A stretch of 64,000 nt of DNA from contig NZ_PNFD01000001.1 in the NCBI RefSeq assembly GCF_003254645.1, positions 1,364,001 through 1,428,000 on the forward strand, written 5' to 3'. This document shows, one piece after another, positions 34,934 to 43,417 of this stretch. The notes beneath the pieces are model-generated. The model was not told the DNA's origin, did not search any database, and saw only the letters and a program-made list of their open reading frames with translations. Source of the stretch: Microbacterium suaedae. Lineage in GTDB: Bacteria > Actinomycetota > Actinomycetes > Actinomycetales > Microbacteriaceae. A program made the translations under genes and the position numbers. The number at the start of each line of letters is the position of its first letter. Position 1 is the stretch's first letter.

Positions 34934-36148
34934 TTATGCGCGAGTGGAGCGCCGCCGGGTCGCGAAGAGGGCGGCACCCACGGCGGCCGCGCAGATCCCG
35001 ACCACGCCGACGACGGGCTCGAGGCCGCCGATCGCCGCCGTGAGAGCGCCGATAAGGATCGGGGTGAGGAACTGACCGAGGAAGAACGAGGCCGTCCACA
35101 GCCCCGTCACGCGGCCACGCTCGTCGAAGCTCGTGGGAGCGACGACCCAGGTGAGCAGGGACGGCAGCAGGAATCCCGATCCGAGCGACGCGACGATTGA
35201 GCCGATCACCACGCCCGCGAAGCCGGGCAGCACCCACACGAGAATCATCCCGACCGCCTGCAGGCCGAATGCGAGCGGCAACAGCGCACCAGGGCGCAAC
35301 CCGCCGAGGCGCGAGAACGTGAACCCCGCGATGGCCGTCGCGAGCGATGCGACGGCCGAGACGAGGCCGATCGTGCGCGTGTCCTGCGCGTCGACACCCG
35401 TGCCGACGACGAGGTAGCTGACCTCGATGATCATGACGTAGAAGGTGAATCCCGCGAACAGGCTCACGGCAAGTCGGATCCCGATGCGGCGCCACGGGAT
35501 CCTCACCCGGTCCGGGACGGCAGCGGCGTCCGCCTCGTCGTCGCGGCGCGGCTCCCACAGCGCAAAGAACATGGGGATCGCGATCACGATGCTCACGGAA
35601 TAGACCCAGAAGGGGGCATGCCAGCCGCCCGTGCCGAGCGCCCCGCCGAGCGCGATGAACACCGTCGCGGCGAGCGTGGTCGTCACGGTCTGCAGACCGA
35701 GATACTTGGTGCGTCGACGCTCCTCATGGAAGTAGTCGACGATGAGCGCCGTGCACACCGTCATGATCGCCGCCTCGCACACGCCGACGAGCACACGGCT
35801 GAGGAGGATCTCGTTGAGCCCCTCCATCCAGGCGGGCGCCGTTCCGGCGATCGCGTAGGCGATCATCGCGACGAGAAGCAGCGGTTTCCGACCGATTCGG
35901 TCGACGATCTGGCCGGCGAACGGCGCGAAGATCGCGATCATGAGCGCCGGGATCGCGACGATCATCGGCACGAGCACGTCCGCGCCGGGCTCGCCGGCGA
36001 AGTGCGCCGACAGCTGCGGCAAGATCGGCGTGAGCAGAACGGATCCGAGCACCGGCATGCAGCTGCCGGCGAGAAGCAGGATCCCTTGGAGAGCCCCGGC
36101 ACTGCGCTGCGCGCGGTTGGATCCGGGGTGGGTGGTGGAGGTCGTCAT
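34934..36148 (-). CDS. MFS transporter, probable aromatic-acid or drug/H+ carrier
   Basis: 404 residues from the ATG at 36148 (GGAG at about -10), with twelve predicted helices. PFAGQIVDRIGRKPLLL is the loop 2-3 motif, and LSRVLVGVCEAAIMTV is a typical helix 4 segment. Placed upstream of the dioxygenase on the same strand it is likely the importer for the aromatic substrate; sequence alone would also allow an exporter. Confidence 0.8.
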   Translation of the reverse strand: MTTSTTHPGSNRAQRSAGALQGILLLAGSCMPVLGSVLLTPILPQLSAHFAGEPGADVLVPMIVAIPALMIAIFAPFAGQIVDRIGRKPLLLVAMIAYAIAGTAPAWMEGLNEILLSRVLVGVCEAAIMTVCTALIVDYFHEERRRTKYLGLQTVTTTLAATVFIALGGALGTGGWHAPFWVYSVSIVIAIPMFFALWEPRRDDEADAAAVPDRVRIPWRRIGIRLAVSLFAGFTFYVMIIEVSYLVVGTGVDAQDTRTIGLVSAVASLATAIAGFTFSRLGGLRPGALLPLAFGLQAVGMILVWVLPGFAGVVIGSIVASLGSGFLLPSLLTWVVAPTSFDERGRVTGLWTASFFLGQFLTPILIGALTAAIGGLEPVVGVVGICAAAVGAALFATRRRSTRA

Positions 36149-36272
36149 TGAGGCTCCTATCGTCGCGCCCATTCGACCGCGCCCGTGCGCGCTCGTGAAG
36201 ACGAGATCGCTGATCCCGCGAATCAGCCCGGGTAATACCACTCGGAACCGGACCGCGCCGACCCCGTCGTGT

Positions 36273-36338
36273 TCGCCGGTGCGGAACGGTCGTTCTTCGC
36301 GCCCGTGACGACCACAACGCACCCGAGAAGGGTGCGCC
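36273..36338. repeat. Intergenic hairpin element, family B copy 2
   Basis: This 66-bp unit matches the copy at 28575-28640 at about 80 percent of positions, sharing GGTGCGGAA, CGACCACA and GGGTGCGCC. It lies between the MFS gene and the IclR gene, both read leftwards. The two copies flank the aromatic operon. Confidence 0.7.
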
Positions 36339-36346
36339 GAATGCCC

Positions 36347-37117
36347 TCACCGCATCCGTTGGCTCAGCTCGTGGGCGTGGGACAGGAGGATCCGGCCGAG
36401 CTGCGCTCGGCGCTCGGCGCCGAAGCGGAACTCGACGCCCGTGATGCTCAGCGCCCACTCGGGGCGGCCCGCGGGTGAGAACACCGCGGCGCCCATGCCC
36501 CAGCTGCCCTCGACGATGTGGCCGGGGTTGAGCGAGAAGCCGCGGTCGCGCGTCTCGGCGAGGCGCGTCCGGAGCGGAGCCGTCGCGTGCGCCGCCCCCC
36601 ACCGGGGAACGAGGTCGTGCCGGGCGAGATACTCCTCGGACTCGTCCTCGGGCAGGAACGCGAGGATCACGATCCCGGCCGACGCGACGCCGAGCGGGAA
36701 TCGCACCCCCTCGCTGAGGACGTGGGAACGGATCGGGAACGCGCCGTCCTCGTGCACGAGGCACACCGTCTCGTCGCCACGGCGCATCGAGAGGAACGCG
36801 CTCTCCTCGGTCTCCTGCGCGAGCGCGTGCACGATGTCGCGCGAGCGCTCCGCGACGTCATAGCGTTCGGCGGCGACCGATCCCATGAGGAAGAGCTCGG
36901 GCCCCGGAAACCACCGGCCCGTCAGGGGATCCTGGTCGACGAGCGCCTCCGCGCGCAGCGCCGAGAGCAGCCGGTGCACCGTCGGGCGCGAGAGCCCCGA
37001 CTCGGTGACGAGATCGGGCGCGCGGGCGCCGCCGCGCTCGCCCTGTGCCGTGACGAGCCGCATCAACAGCGCCGCCCGCGCGACCGACTGCGCTCCCTTC
37101 GGCGCCTCCATGTCCAT
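36347..37117 (-). CDS. IclR-family transcriptional regulator
   Basis: 256 residues from MDMEAP at 37117; two codons later another ATG is possible. Helix-turn-helix in residues 12-65 (VTESGLSRPTVHRLLSALR), then an IclR effector domain with ESAFLSMRRGDETVCL. Divergent from a CoA-transferase/thiolase operon with a perfect 20-bp palindrome between them, it probably controls that operon and itself; the aromatic operon on its other side may also be a target. Confidence 0.87.
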   Translation of the reverse strand: MDMEAPKGAQSVARAALLMRLVTAQGERGGARAPDLVTESGLSRPTVHRLLSALRAEALVDQDPLTGRWFPGPELFLMGSVAAERYDVAERSRDIVHALAQETEESAFLSMRRGDETVCLVHEDGAFPIRSHVLSEGVRFPLGVASAGIVILAFLPEDESEEYLARHDLVPRWGAAHATAPLRTRLAETRDRGFSLNPGHIVEGSWGMGAAVFSPAGRPEWALSITGVEFRFGAERRAQLGRILLSHAHELSQRMR

Positions 37118-37119
37118 GA

Positions 37120-37139
37120 TGTGGACGCTAGCGTCCACA
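37120..37139. promoter_or_regulatory. Perfect 20-bp palindromic operator
   Basis: TGTGGACGCTAGCGTCCACA is identical to its reverse complement. It starts 3 bp upstream of the IclR gene and 88 bp upstream of the CoA-transferase gene in the divergent promoter region, the expected place for autoregulated IclR control. Confidence 0.7.
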
Positions 37140-37226
37140 GGATCCGCATGGCAAGCGATTCTGGACGTTCCGCCCGACCCGGCGCACAGTGGAGCGGAGA
37201 CACGAATCGCACGAAGGAGTGACACC

Positions 37227-37985
37227 GTGATCGACAAACAGGTCGCCTCGGCCGCGGACGCCGTCGCCGACATCCCCGACGGGGCGAGCCTCGCCGTCGG
37301 CGGCTTCGGCCTCTCGGGCAATCCCACCGCCCTCATCGAGGCACTCCTCGCGCAGGGCACGACCGACCTCTCCGTCGCATCGAACAACTGCGGCACCGAC
37401 GACTGGGGGCTCGGACTGCTGCTCGGCGCGAAGCGGATCCGCAAGATGACCTCCTCGTACGTCGGCGAGAACAAGGAGTTCGAGCGGCAGTTCCTCTCGG
37501 GCGAGCTCGAACTCGAGCTGACGCCGCAGGGCACGCTCGCCGAGAAGCTGCGGGCAGGCGGATCCGGAATCGCCGCGTTCTACACGCGCACAGGCGTCGG
37601 CACGCAGGTCGCCGAGGGCGGCCTCCCCCGGCGATACGCGCCCGACGGATCCGTCGCCGTCGCGTCACCGAAGAAGGACGTCCGCGTCTTCGACGGACTC
37701 GAATACGTGCTCGAGGAGGCGATCGTGACCGACTTCTCGCTCGTCCACGCGTGGAAGGGCGACCGCCACGGCAACCTCGTCTTCCGCAAGGCGACGCGGG
37801 CGTTCAGCCCCCTCGCCGCGATGGCCGGCCGGGTGTGCATCGCGCAGGTCGAGCACCTCGTCGAGCCCGGCGAGATCGACCCCGACGACGTGCAGCTGCC
37901 CGGCATCTACGTGCATCGCGTCGTCGAGGTGGGCCCCGACATCGACAAGCGCATCGAGAAGCGCACCGTCCGAGAGGAGGCGTGA
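37227..37985 (+). CDS. 3-oxoacid CoA-transferase, alpha subunit (second module)
   Basis: 252 residues from GTG at 37227, with GAAGGAG 8-14 bp upstream. GGFGLSGNP is the glycine-rich CoA site, and [17 protein letters not shown] and [11 protein letters not shown] follow. It is closer to animal-type SCOT/ScoA in this version than the PcaI-like copy at 26261. It forms a pair with the next gene; a thiolase follows. Ketone-body or 3-oxoadipate use are both possible. Confidence 0.87.
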   Translation: MIDKQVASAADAVADIPDGASLAVGGFGLSGNPTALIEALLAQGTTDLSVASNNCGTDDWGLGLLLGAKRIRKMTSSYVGENKEFERQFLSGELELELTPQGTLAEKLRAGGSGIAAFYTRTGVGTQVAEGGLPRRYAPDGSVAVASPKKDVRVFDGLEYVLEEAIVTDFSLVHAWKGDRHGNLVFRKATRAFSPLAAMAGRVCIAQVEHLVEPGEIDPDDVQLPGIYVHRVVEVGPDIDKRIEKRTVREEA

Positions 37986-37987
37986 CC

Positions 37988-38635
37988 ATGGCCCTCACGC
38001 GCACCGAGATGGCGGCCCGCGCCGCGAAGGAACTCGCCGACGGCTCGTACGTCAACCTCGGCATCGGCCTGCCGACGCTCGTCCCCAACTACGTCCCCGA
38101 GGGCACGACGCTCGTGCTGCAGAGCGAGAACGGGATCCTCGGCGTTGGCCCGTATCCGGCTGAGGAAGACGTCGATCCGGATCTCATCAACGCCGGCAAG
38201 GAGACCGTCACGACCCTGCCGGGCGCGGCCTTCTTCGACTCGGCGATGAGCTTCGGCATGATCCGCGGCGGCAAGATCGACGCCGCGGTCCTTGGCGCCA
38301 TGCAGGTCTCCGCCACGGGGGATCTCGCGAACTGGATGATCCCGGGGAAGATGGTGAAGGGCCCGGGCGGCGGCATGGACCTCGTCTCCGGCGCCGAACG
38401 CGTGATCATCCTCATGACGCACGTCGCGAAGGACGGATCCCCGAAGATCGTCGACGAATGCTCCCTCCCCCTGACGGGGCGCGGCGTCGTCGACCGCATC
38501 ATCACCGACCTGGCCGTCGTCGACGTGACCGGCACCGGTCTCGTCCTGCGCGAGGTCGCGCCCGGCGTCACCGTCGAGGAGGTCGTCGCCGCGACCGAGC
38601 CCCCACTCGCCGTCGATCTGGAGTCCGGCTCATGA
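37988..38635 (+). CDS. 3-oxoacid CoA-transferase, beta subunit (second module)
   Basis: 215 residues from the ATG at 37988, 2 bp after the alpha stop; a GTG six bases earlier is less likely. The catalytic glutamate is in [13 protein letters not shown] and the [15 protein letters not shown] block follows. Along with the alpha subunit it activates a 3-oxoacid with succinyl-CoA. A 102-bp family C hairpin separates it from the thiolase gene. Confidence 0.88.
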   Translation: MALTRTEMAARAAKELADGSYVNLGIGLPTLVPNYVPEGTTLVLQSENGILGVGPYPAEEDVDPDLINAGKETVTTLPGAAFFDSAMSFGMIRGGKIDAAVLGAMQVSATGDLANWMIPGKMVKGPGGGMDLVSGAERVIILMTHVAKDGSPKIVDECSLPLTGRGVVDRIITDLAVVDVTGTGLVLREVAPGVTVEEVVAATEPPLAVDLESGS

Positions 38636-38640
38636 GCCCC

Positions 38641-38742
38641 CGATGCACAACGACGCCAATTCTGCGCGTCGCCATCCGCCGGTCCGCGTCGTTCCGGGGA
38701 ACACCCGAGGCGCACTTCGAGAATTGGCGTCGTCGTGCATCG
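38641..38742. repeat. Hairpin element, family C copy 2, inside an operon
   Basis: The outer 23 bp on each side (38641-38663 and 38720-38742) are complementary with one mismatch; the shared arm is TGCACAACGACGCCAATTCT. The core of 56 bp differs from the other copies. It lies between two co-directional genes that look like one pathway (CoA-transferase and thiolase), so it may attenuate expression of the second. Confidence 0.85.
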
Positions 38743-38765
38743 CGCGGCGCCGGACAGGAGTCATC

Positions 38766-39947
38766 GTGAGCACCGAAATCGTCATCGTGGCCGCCGCTCG
38801 CACGCCGCAGGGGCGGCTGAAGGGCGGGCTTTCGCCGTTCTCGGCCCCGCAGCTCGGCTCGTTCGCGATCGCCGGCGCGCTCGAGCGCGGATCCGTCTCG
38901 GCGAGCGCCGTCGACGCCGTCATCCTCGGGCAGGTGCTGCCCGCCGGATCCGGCCAGAACCCCGCCCGCCAGGCCGCGGTCGGCGCCGGGATCGGGTGGG
39001 ACGTGCCCGCCCACTCCGTCAACAAGGTCTGCCTCTCGGGCCTCACGGCCGTCATCGACGCGAGTCGCATGATCGCCTCGGGTGACGCCGAGGTGGTCGT
39101 CGCGGGCGGAATGGAGTCGATGTCGCAGGCACCGCACCTGCTGACGGGATCGCGCACAGGCTGGACCTACGGATCCGTCGAGGCCCTCGATCACATGGCC
39201 TATGACGGCCTCACCGATGCGCGCGACGGGGTGAGCATGGGCCTGTCGACCGAGAACCACAACGCGCGCTTCGGGCTCACGCGCGAGGAGCAAGACGCCG
39301 TCGCCGCTCTCTCACACCAGCGCGCGGTCGCGGCCGCGGAGTCGGGGATCCTGGTCGACGAGGTCGTTCCCGTCGAGGTGCCGCAGCGGCGCGGGGATCC
39401 CGTCGTCGTCTCGGCCGACGAAGGTGTCCGGCCCGACACGACGCCCGAAACGCTCGCGAAGCTGCGCCCCGCCTTCGCGGAGGGCGGCAGCGTCACGGCC
39501 GGGAACTCGTCGCAGATCTCCGACGGAGCGGCGGCGCTCGTCGTCACGACGCGCGCCCGCGCCATCGGCGAGGGCTGGTACGTGCTCGCGACGCTCGGGG
39601 CGAATGGCCAGACCGCCGGCCCCGACAACTCGCTGCAGGCGCAGCCGGCCGATGCGATCCGCCGGGCCCTCGACAAGCAGGGCCTGACGGCCGCCGACCT
39701 CGACCTCGTCGAGATCAACGAAGCGTTCGGCGCCGTCGTCGCCCACTCCCAGAAGCAGCTCGGGCTGTCGGAGGACATCGTCAACATCCACGGCGGCGGC
39801 ATCGCGCTCGGCCACCCCATCGGCGCCTCGGGCGCCCGCCTCGTCGTCCACGCGGCGCACGAGCTCGCGCGCCGCGGATCCGGCACGGCCGCCGTCGCGC
39901 TGTGCGGAGGAGGCGGCCAGGGCGACGCGCTGATCCTCACGCTCTGA
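38766..39947 (+). CDS. Acetyl-CoA C-acetyltransferase (thiolase, second module)
   Basis: 393 residues from GTG at 38766 (CAGGAG at about -10). C89 in VNKVCLSGLTAV is the acyl-bearing cysteine, GHPIGASGAR carries the histidine, and CGGGGQGDAL the second cysteine. It matches biosynthetic/degradative acetoacetyl-CoA thiolases. With the upstream CoA-transferase pair it could turn acetoacetate into two acetyl-CoA, or 3-oxoadipyl-CoA into succinyl-CoA and acetyl-CoA. Confidence 0.88.
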   Translation: MSTEIVIVAAARTPQGRLKGGLSPFSAPQLGSFAIAGALERGSVSASAVDAVILGQVLPAGSGQNPARQAAVGAGIGWDVPAHSVNKVCLSGLTAVIDASRMIASGDAEVVVAGGMESMSQAPHLLTGSRTGWTYGSVEALDHMAYDGLTDARDGVSMGLSTENHNARFGLTREEQDAVAALSHQRAVAAAESGILVDEVVPVEVPQRRGDPVVVSADEGVRPDTTPETLAKLRPAFAEGGSVTAGNSSQISDGAAALVVTTRARAIGEGWYVLATLGANGQTAGPDNSLQAQPADAIRRALDKQGLTAADLDLVEINEAFGAVVAHSQKQLGLSEDIVNIHGGGIALGHPIGASGARLVVHAAHELARRGSGTAAVALCGGGGQGDALILTL

Positions 39948-39953
39948 CGGCGG

Positions 39954-40050
39954 CATCACAACGCAGTCAATCCGCACGGCCGGCCGCGACGCACCCGCGG
40001 GATTCCGCGAGCGCGCGGGAGAGCTACGCCGAATCGACTGCGTTGTGATG
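39954..40050. repeat. Singleton intergenic hairpin (family D)
   Basis: CATCACAACGCAGTC (39954-39968) and GACTGCGTTGTGATG (40036-40050) are perfect 15-bp arms around 67 bp of GC-rich core. The layout resembles family C but the arms differ. It follows the thiolase stop by 6 bp and may end that operon. Confidence 0.75.
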
Positions 40051-40119
40051 CTCGAGGGCGAGAGACAGCGGCCGCGCCTCAGCCCGGGGCAGCCCGCCCG
40101 TTCCTAGGATGGGGGGACA

Positions 40120-40719
40120 ATGAAGTTCGACGACATCCTGCTGGCACTCATCGCCCGTCGGGCCCGCAGCGGGTACGACCTGAAGAAGTGGCTGGATGTC
40201 GAGGGCATCTTCCTGCGCGCGAACGCTGATTCCTCGCAGATCTACCGCACCCTGCGGCGGTTGCAGAAGCAGGAGCTCATCACCTTCGACGTCGTGCGCA
40301 AGGGTGGGCCGGACGCGAAGATCTACCGCCCCACCGAGGCGGGCGTCGCACATCTCCGCGCGCTTGCGACGACCCCCTACGAGCCGCCAGCGCGGCGGGA
40401 GGAACCGGGATTCGGCGCACGGCTGGCACTGCTCGGGCCGATCGAACCGTCGACGATCCTCCCGACGATCGACCGCGAGCTCGCCTTCCGACGCGAACAG
40501 GTGCGACGGTTCCGGCACCGCCCCCGCCCGTCCGACGTCGCGCCGGGGCCGATCGACATCGACCCCGCGCTCGTCGACACCATCAACAGGCAGCTCGACC
40601 GGATCGGCCAGGACGGCATGGACCGCTGGATCGCCTGGCTCGAGGAGCAGCGCGCCCTCTGGAAGGGGATCCTCGCTCAGCGCACGGCCGACAGCGAAGA
40701 CTCGACCGCCGCGAGCTGA
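40120..40719 (+). CDS. PadR-family transcriptional regulator
   Basis: 199 residues. The winged helix occupies residues 1-85 (LIARRARSGYDLKKWL, then SSQIYRTLRRLQKQELI), typical of PadR, followed by a C-terminal helical domain near residues 100-190. PadR proteins repress detoxification or efflux genes. Its last 43 bp overlap the end of the convergent sulfatase gene. No obvious target operator is visible. Confidence 0.83.
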   Translation: MKFDDILLALIARRARSGYDLKKWLDVEGIFLRANADSSQIYRTLRRLQKQELITFDVVRKGGPDAKIYRPTEAGVAHLRALATTPYEPPARREEPGFGARLALLGPIEPSTILPTIDRELAFRREQVRRFRHRPRPSDVAPGPIDIDPALVDTINRQLDRIGQDGMDRWIAWLEEQRALWKGILAQRTADSEDSTAAS

Positions 40720-42437
40720 TCGGCGCCGAACCCGGGGATCCCCGCGACCGCGTTGAGCAGAGTCTGCCCACCGAGATAGCTCCCCCGCTCGAAGGGGCCT
40801 GTCGCGGGGAGAACGTCTGCGACGATCTCGCGATACCTCTCGTCCGCGAGAAGATCCCCCACCGAGGCGGTCACGACCATCGCGTCGTCCGCGAAATCGG
40901 AGCTGCGCGCGACGAACGCCCGGGAGGCCTGGCCGGCGCCCCACTGCTTCTCGACGAGCAGGTGCTCCGGACCGACGGGTCCCGTCTCGGGCAGGCCAAG
41001 ACGCGTGTACTGCTCGCTCGGCGCCTCGTTCTCGCGCATCGCCGCGACCAGCAGCTCGGCCATTCGCGTCTCGAGCGCGTCATCTCGCAGAGGGTTCTGT
41101 TGGCCCGGATCCGTCTCGCGATCGAAGAGCAGGGTGCCCCAGGCGCCGGGGTTACCCATCGCCCAGGCCGGGATCTTCAGCACCGGCGCCCCCTTGGTGA
41201 AGGCGAAGCCCCCGTGCAGCTCTGCCTTCTGCATCTCGCCCGCCGTGAACCGGCTGCGCATGTGCGTCGGCATGAGCGTGTACTCGTACAGCGGACCGTT
41301 CGTCTCGTCCGCACACGCGCGCATGTACGCGTACCGGCCGTCGGTCACGTTGACATGGGATCCGTGATTGCCGAAGAGCGCCGCCTCGCGCACCTCGGTG
41401 TCGTCGGCGACCGTATCGGCGAGCGGCTTCCCCTGCATGTCATCGGTGAGGTCCTCGCCGAAGAAGTCGAGCAGCGTCGGCCCAATGTCGACGGTCTGCA
41501 CGACGGCGTCACGACGCTCGCCACGCACGCCTGAACGCGGATCCCAGACGTGCAACGGGGTGTGGATCGTCTCGTCGTACCACGGCATGACCGACTTGCC
41601 CCACCACCCGTGCTCGCCGAGCAGGAAGCCATGATCCGTGCAGACGATGAGCATCGTGTCCCGCCACATGTCGTGCGCGTCCATGAAGTCGAGCACCCGG
41701 CCGAGTGAGGCGTCGCACATGCGCACGAGGGCCTCATACTCGGCGAGCGCCTTCTCTGCCTGCTGCTCCGTCTCGGTGACACGGCGATACCCCGGCCAGT
41801 CGAAGACGACGCCGTCATCGTCGGGCCGTTCGTCCTTGTACCGGTCGTAGCTGTAGAACGGTTCGTGCGGATCGAAGGTCTCGAGGTGCAGGAGCCAGCG
41901 GTCCTCTTCGACGTTCGTCTCGAGGAAGTGCATCCCCGCGTCGAAGGTCTTCGTCTGCGGGTGATCCGCCTCGTCGGCGAGGTACTCGCGATTGATCCAG
42001 TCCTGCCGGGCGAGGAAGTGCGACGGATTGAGGTTCTCGGGTGGCTCCGGATCGGCGACGTGCCCCTTCCAGGTATCGCCCTCCTGCCCGCGGAAGAACT
42101 CCCAGGTGTTGAACCGCGAGTGATACGTACCGCCGCCGTCTTCGAAGTAGTGCTGGTGGTCGGTTGCCAGATGCGTGTAGACACCGGCGTTCTTCAGCAT
42201 CTCGGGAACGGAGTCGTCGAACGGTTCGAGCGGACCCCAGGAGCGATGCAGGAAGTTGTAGCGCCCCGTGTGCAGCTCCCGCCGCGCGGGCATGCACGGC
42301 ATGCTGCCCGCGTAGCACTGGTCGAAAGTGGCGGTCCTCGCGGCCAGCCGCTCGAAGTTCGGCGCCTCGATATCCCCTCCGTACTGCGGCAGCATCCGGC
42401 GATTAAGGGTGTCGAACATGACGACGATTGCACGCAT
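40677..42437 (-). CDS. Type I sulfatase (alkaline phosphatase superfamily)
   Basis: 586 residues from the ATG at 42437 (GAGGAG upstream). C48-M-P50-A-R52 is the sulfatase signature in which the cysteine becomes formylglycine, preceded by the metal aspartate in MFDTLNRR and followed by HTGRYNFLHRSWGP. A later DHGFLLGEHGWWGKS supplies more metal ligands. No signal peptide is seen, so it probably acts in the cytosol. A formylglycine-generating enzyme must be elsewhere. The proximity of alpha-fucosidase hints at sulfated fucosides, but this is only inference. Confidence 0.87.
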   Translation of the reverse strand: MRAIVVMFDTLNRRMLPQYGGDIEAPNFERLAARTATFDQCYAGSMPCMPARRELHTGRYNFLHRSWGPLEPFDDSVPEMLKNAGVYTHLATDHQHYFEDGGGTYHSRFNTWEFFRGQEGDTWKGHVADPEPPENLNPSHFLARQDWINREYLADEADHPQTKTFDAGMHFLETNVEEDRWLLHLETFDPHEPFYSYDRYKDERPDDDGVVFDWPGYRRVTETEQQAEKALAEYEALVRMCDASLGRVLDFMDAHDMWRDTMLIVCTDHGFLLGEHGWWGKSVMPWYDETIHTPLHVWDPRSGVRGERRDAVVQTVDIGPTLLDFFGEDLTDDMQGKPLADTVADDTEVREAALFGNHGSHVNVTDGRYAYMRACADETNGPLYEYTLMPTHMRSRFTAGEMQKAELHGGFAFTKGAPVLKIPAWAMGNPGAWGTLLFDRETDPGQQNPLRDDALETRMAELLVAAMRENEAPSEQYTRLGLPETGPVGPEHLLVEKQWGAGQASRAFVARSSDFADDAMVVTASVGDLLADERYREIVADVLPATGPFERGSYLGGQTLLNAVAGIPGFGADQLAAVESSLSAVR

Positions 42438-42600
42438 CGTGGGGCTCCTCAGAAATGGGTGCGTTTCGAGATCTACAGGACTCGTCCAATAGTCACGGGG
42501 GCTCACGTGTCTGTCAAGCGTTCTCGCGCACGCCCCCTGCCAGAAAGGCCGCCCGCACGACGCCCTCCGTAGACTCGTCGCACGGCGAGAGGAGGGCCGC

Positions 42601-43284
42601 GTGAGCAGACGCCGGTGGTTCGCGTTCGCGCGCTTCGCCGCCGCCGCGCTGTGCGCCGCGGCGCTCGTGCACCGCCTCTTCTGGGGCCTCAGCTCGCAGA
42701 CGATCGCCGGTCAGAACTTCTTCGCGTACCTCACGATGCAGTCGAATATCGCGTTCCTCGTGCTCGCGGCGATCGGTGGCGTCATCGCGCTGCGTCGCGA
42801 CGAGGATCCGCCCTGGCTCACCGACGTGCGCACGGCCGTGCTCAGCTGGACGATCACGGCCGGGCTGATCTTCGGACTGCTCATCTGGCAGTCCGGGGTG
42901 CGGGGGATCCCCATGACGGTCCCGTGGTCGGATCACGTCCTGCACTTCCTGCTGCCGGCGATCGCCATCATCGCCTGGATCATCGGCCCGGGCCGCCGCG
43001 CCGCGCGCTGGCGCCTCGTCCTTCTCGTCGTCGCGTTTCCGATCCTCTGGGGCCTGTTCACGCTGTGGCGCGGGTCGATGATCGGCTGGTATCCGTACTA
43101 CTTCCTCGACCTGCGTCAGGTGAGCGGCTTCGGGGAGTTCCTCGGCACCGTCGCGTTCGCCCTGGCGGTGTTCGCGGGCGTCGCGAGCGGCCTGATCGCG
43201 CTCAGCCGGTGGCGGCAGACGGTTCCCGACCCGGACGCGCGCCGACGCCCCACCCCGCCGTCAGGCGACGACTTCGTCATCTGA
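42601..43284 (+). CDS. Pr6Pr-family integral membrane protein
   Basis: 227 residues from GTG at 42601 (GAGAGGAGG just upstream). About six membrane helices are visible, with LRRDEDPPWLTDVRTAVL between helices 2 and 3 and PWSDHVLHFLLPAIAI and GWYPYYFLD after them, the pattern of the Pr6Pr/FAR-17a-like family common in actinobacteria. The function of the family is not known. It is a single gene between two hairpin-bounded units. Confidence 0.75.
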   Translation: MSRRRWFAFARFAAAALCAAALVHRLFWGLSSQTIAGQNFFAYLTMQSNIAFLVLAAIGGVIALRRDEDPPWLTDVRTAVLSWTITAGLIFGLLIWQSGVRGIPMTVPWSDHVLHFLLPAIAIIAWIIGPGRRAARWRLVLLVVAFPILWGLFTLWRGSMIGWYPYYFLDLRQVSGFGEFLGTVAFALAVFAGVASGLIALSRWRQTVPDPDARRRPTPPSGDDFVI

Positions 43285-43294
43285 CACCTGCTCG

Positions 43295-43380
43295 CTGCAC
43301 AACGACGCCAGAATTGAAGCGCGGGCACCGGAACCTCGGCGTGTCGTGCGTTTCCGCGCAGAATTGGCGTCGTCGTGCAG
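43295..43380. repeat. Intergenic hairpin element, family C copy 3
   Basis: CTGCACAACGACGCCA (43295-43310) pairs with TGGCGTCGTCGTGCAG (43365-43380) with one mismatch. The right part shares CAGAATTGGCGTCGTCGTGCA with copy 2. It lies between convergent genes. Confidence 0.85.
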
Positions 43381-43417
43381 TGGGGTCAATCGATGGCGGA
43401 GCCACCCGGCAGCCGGG

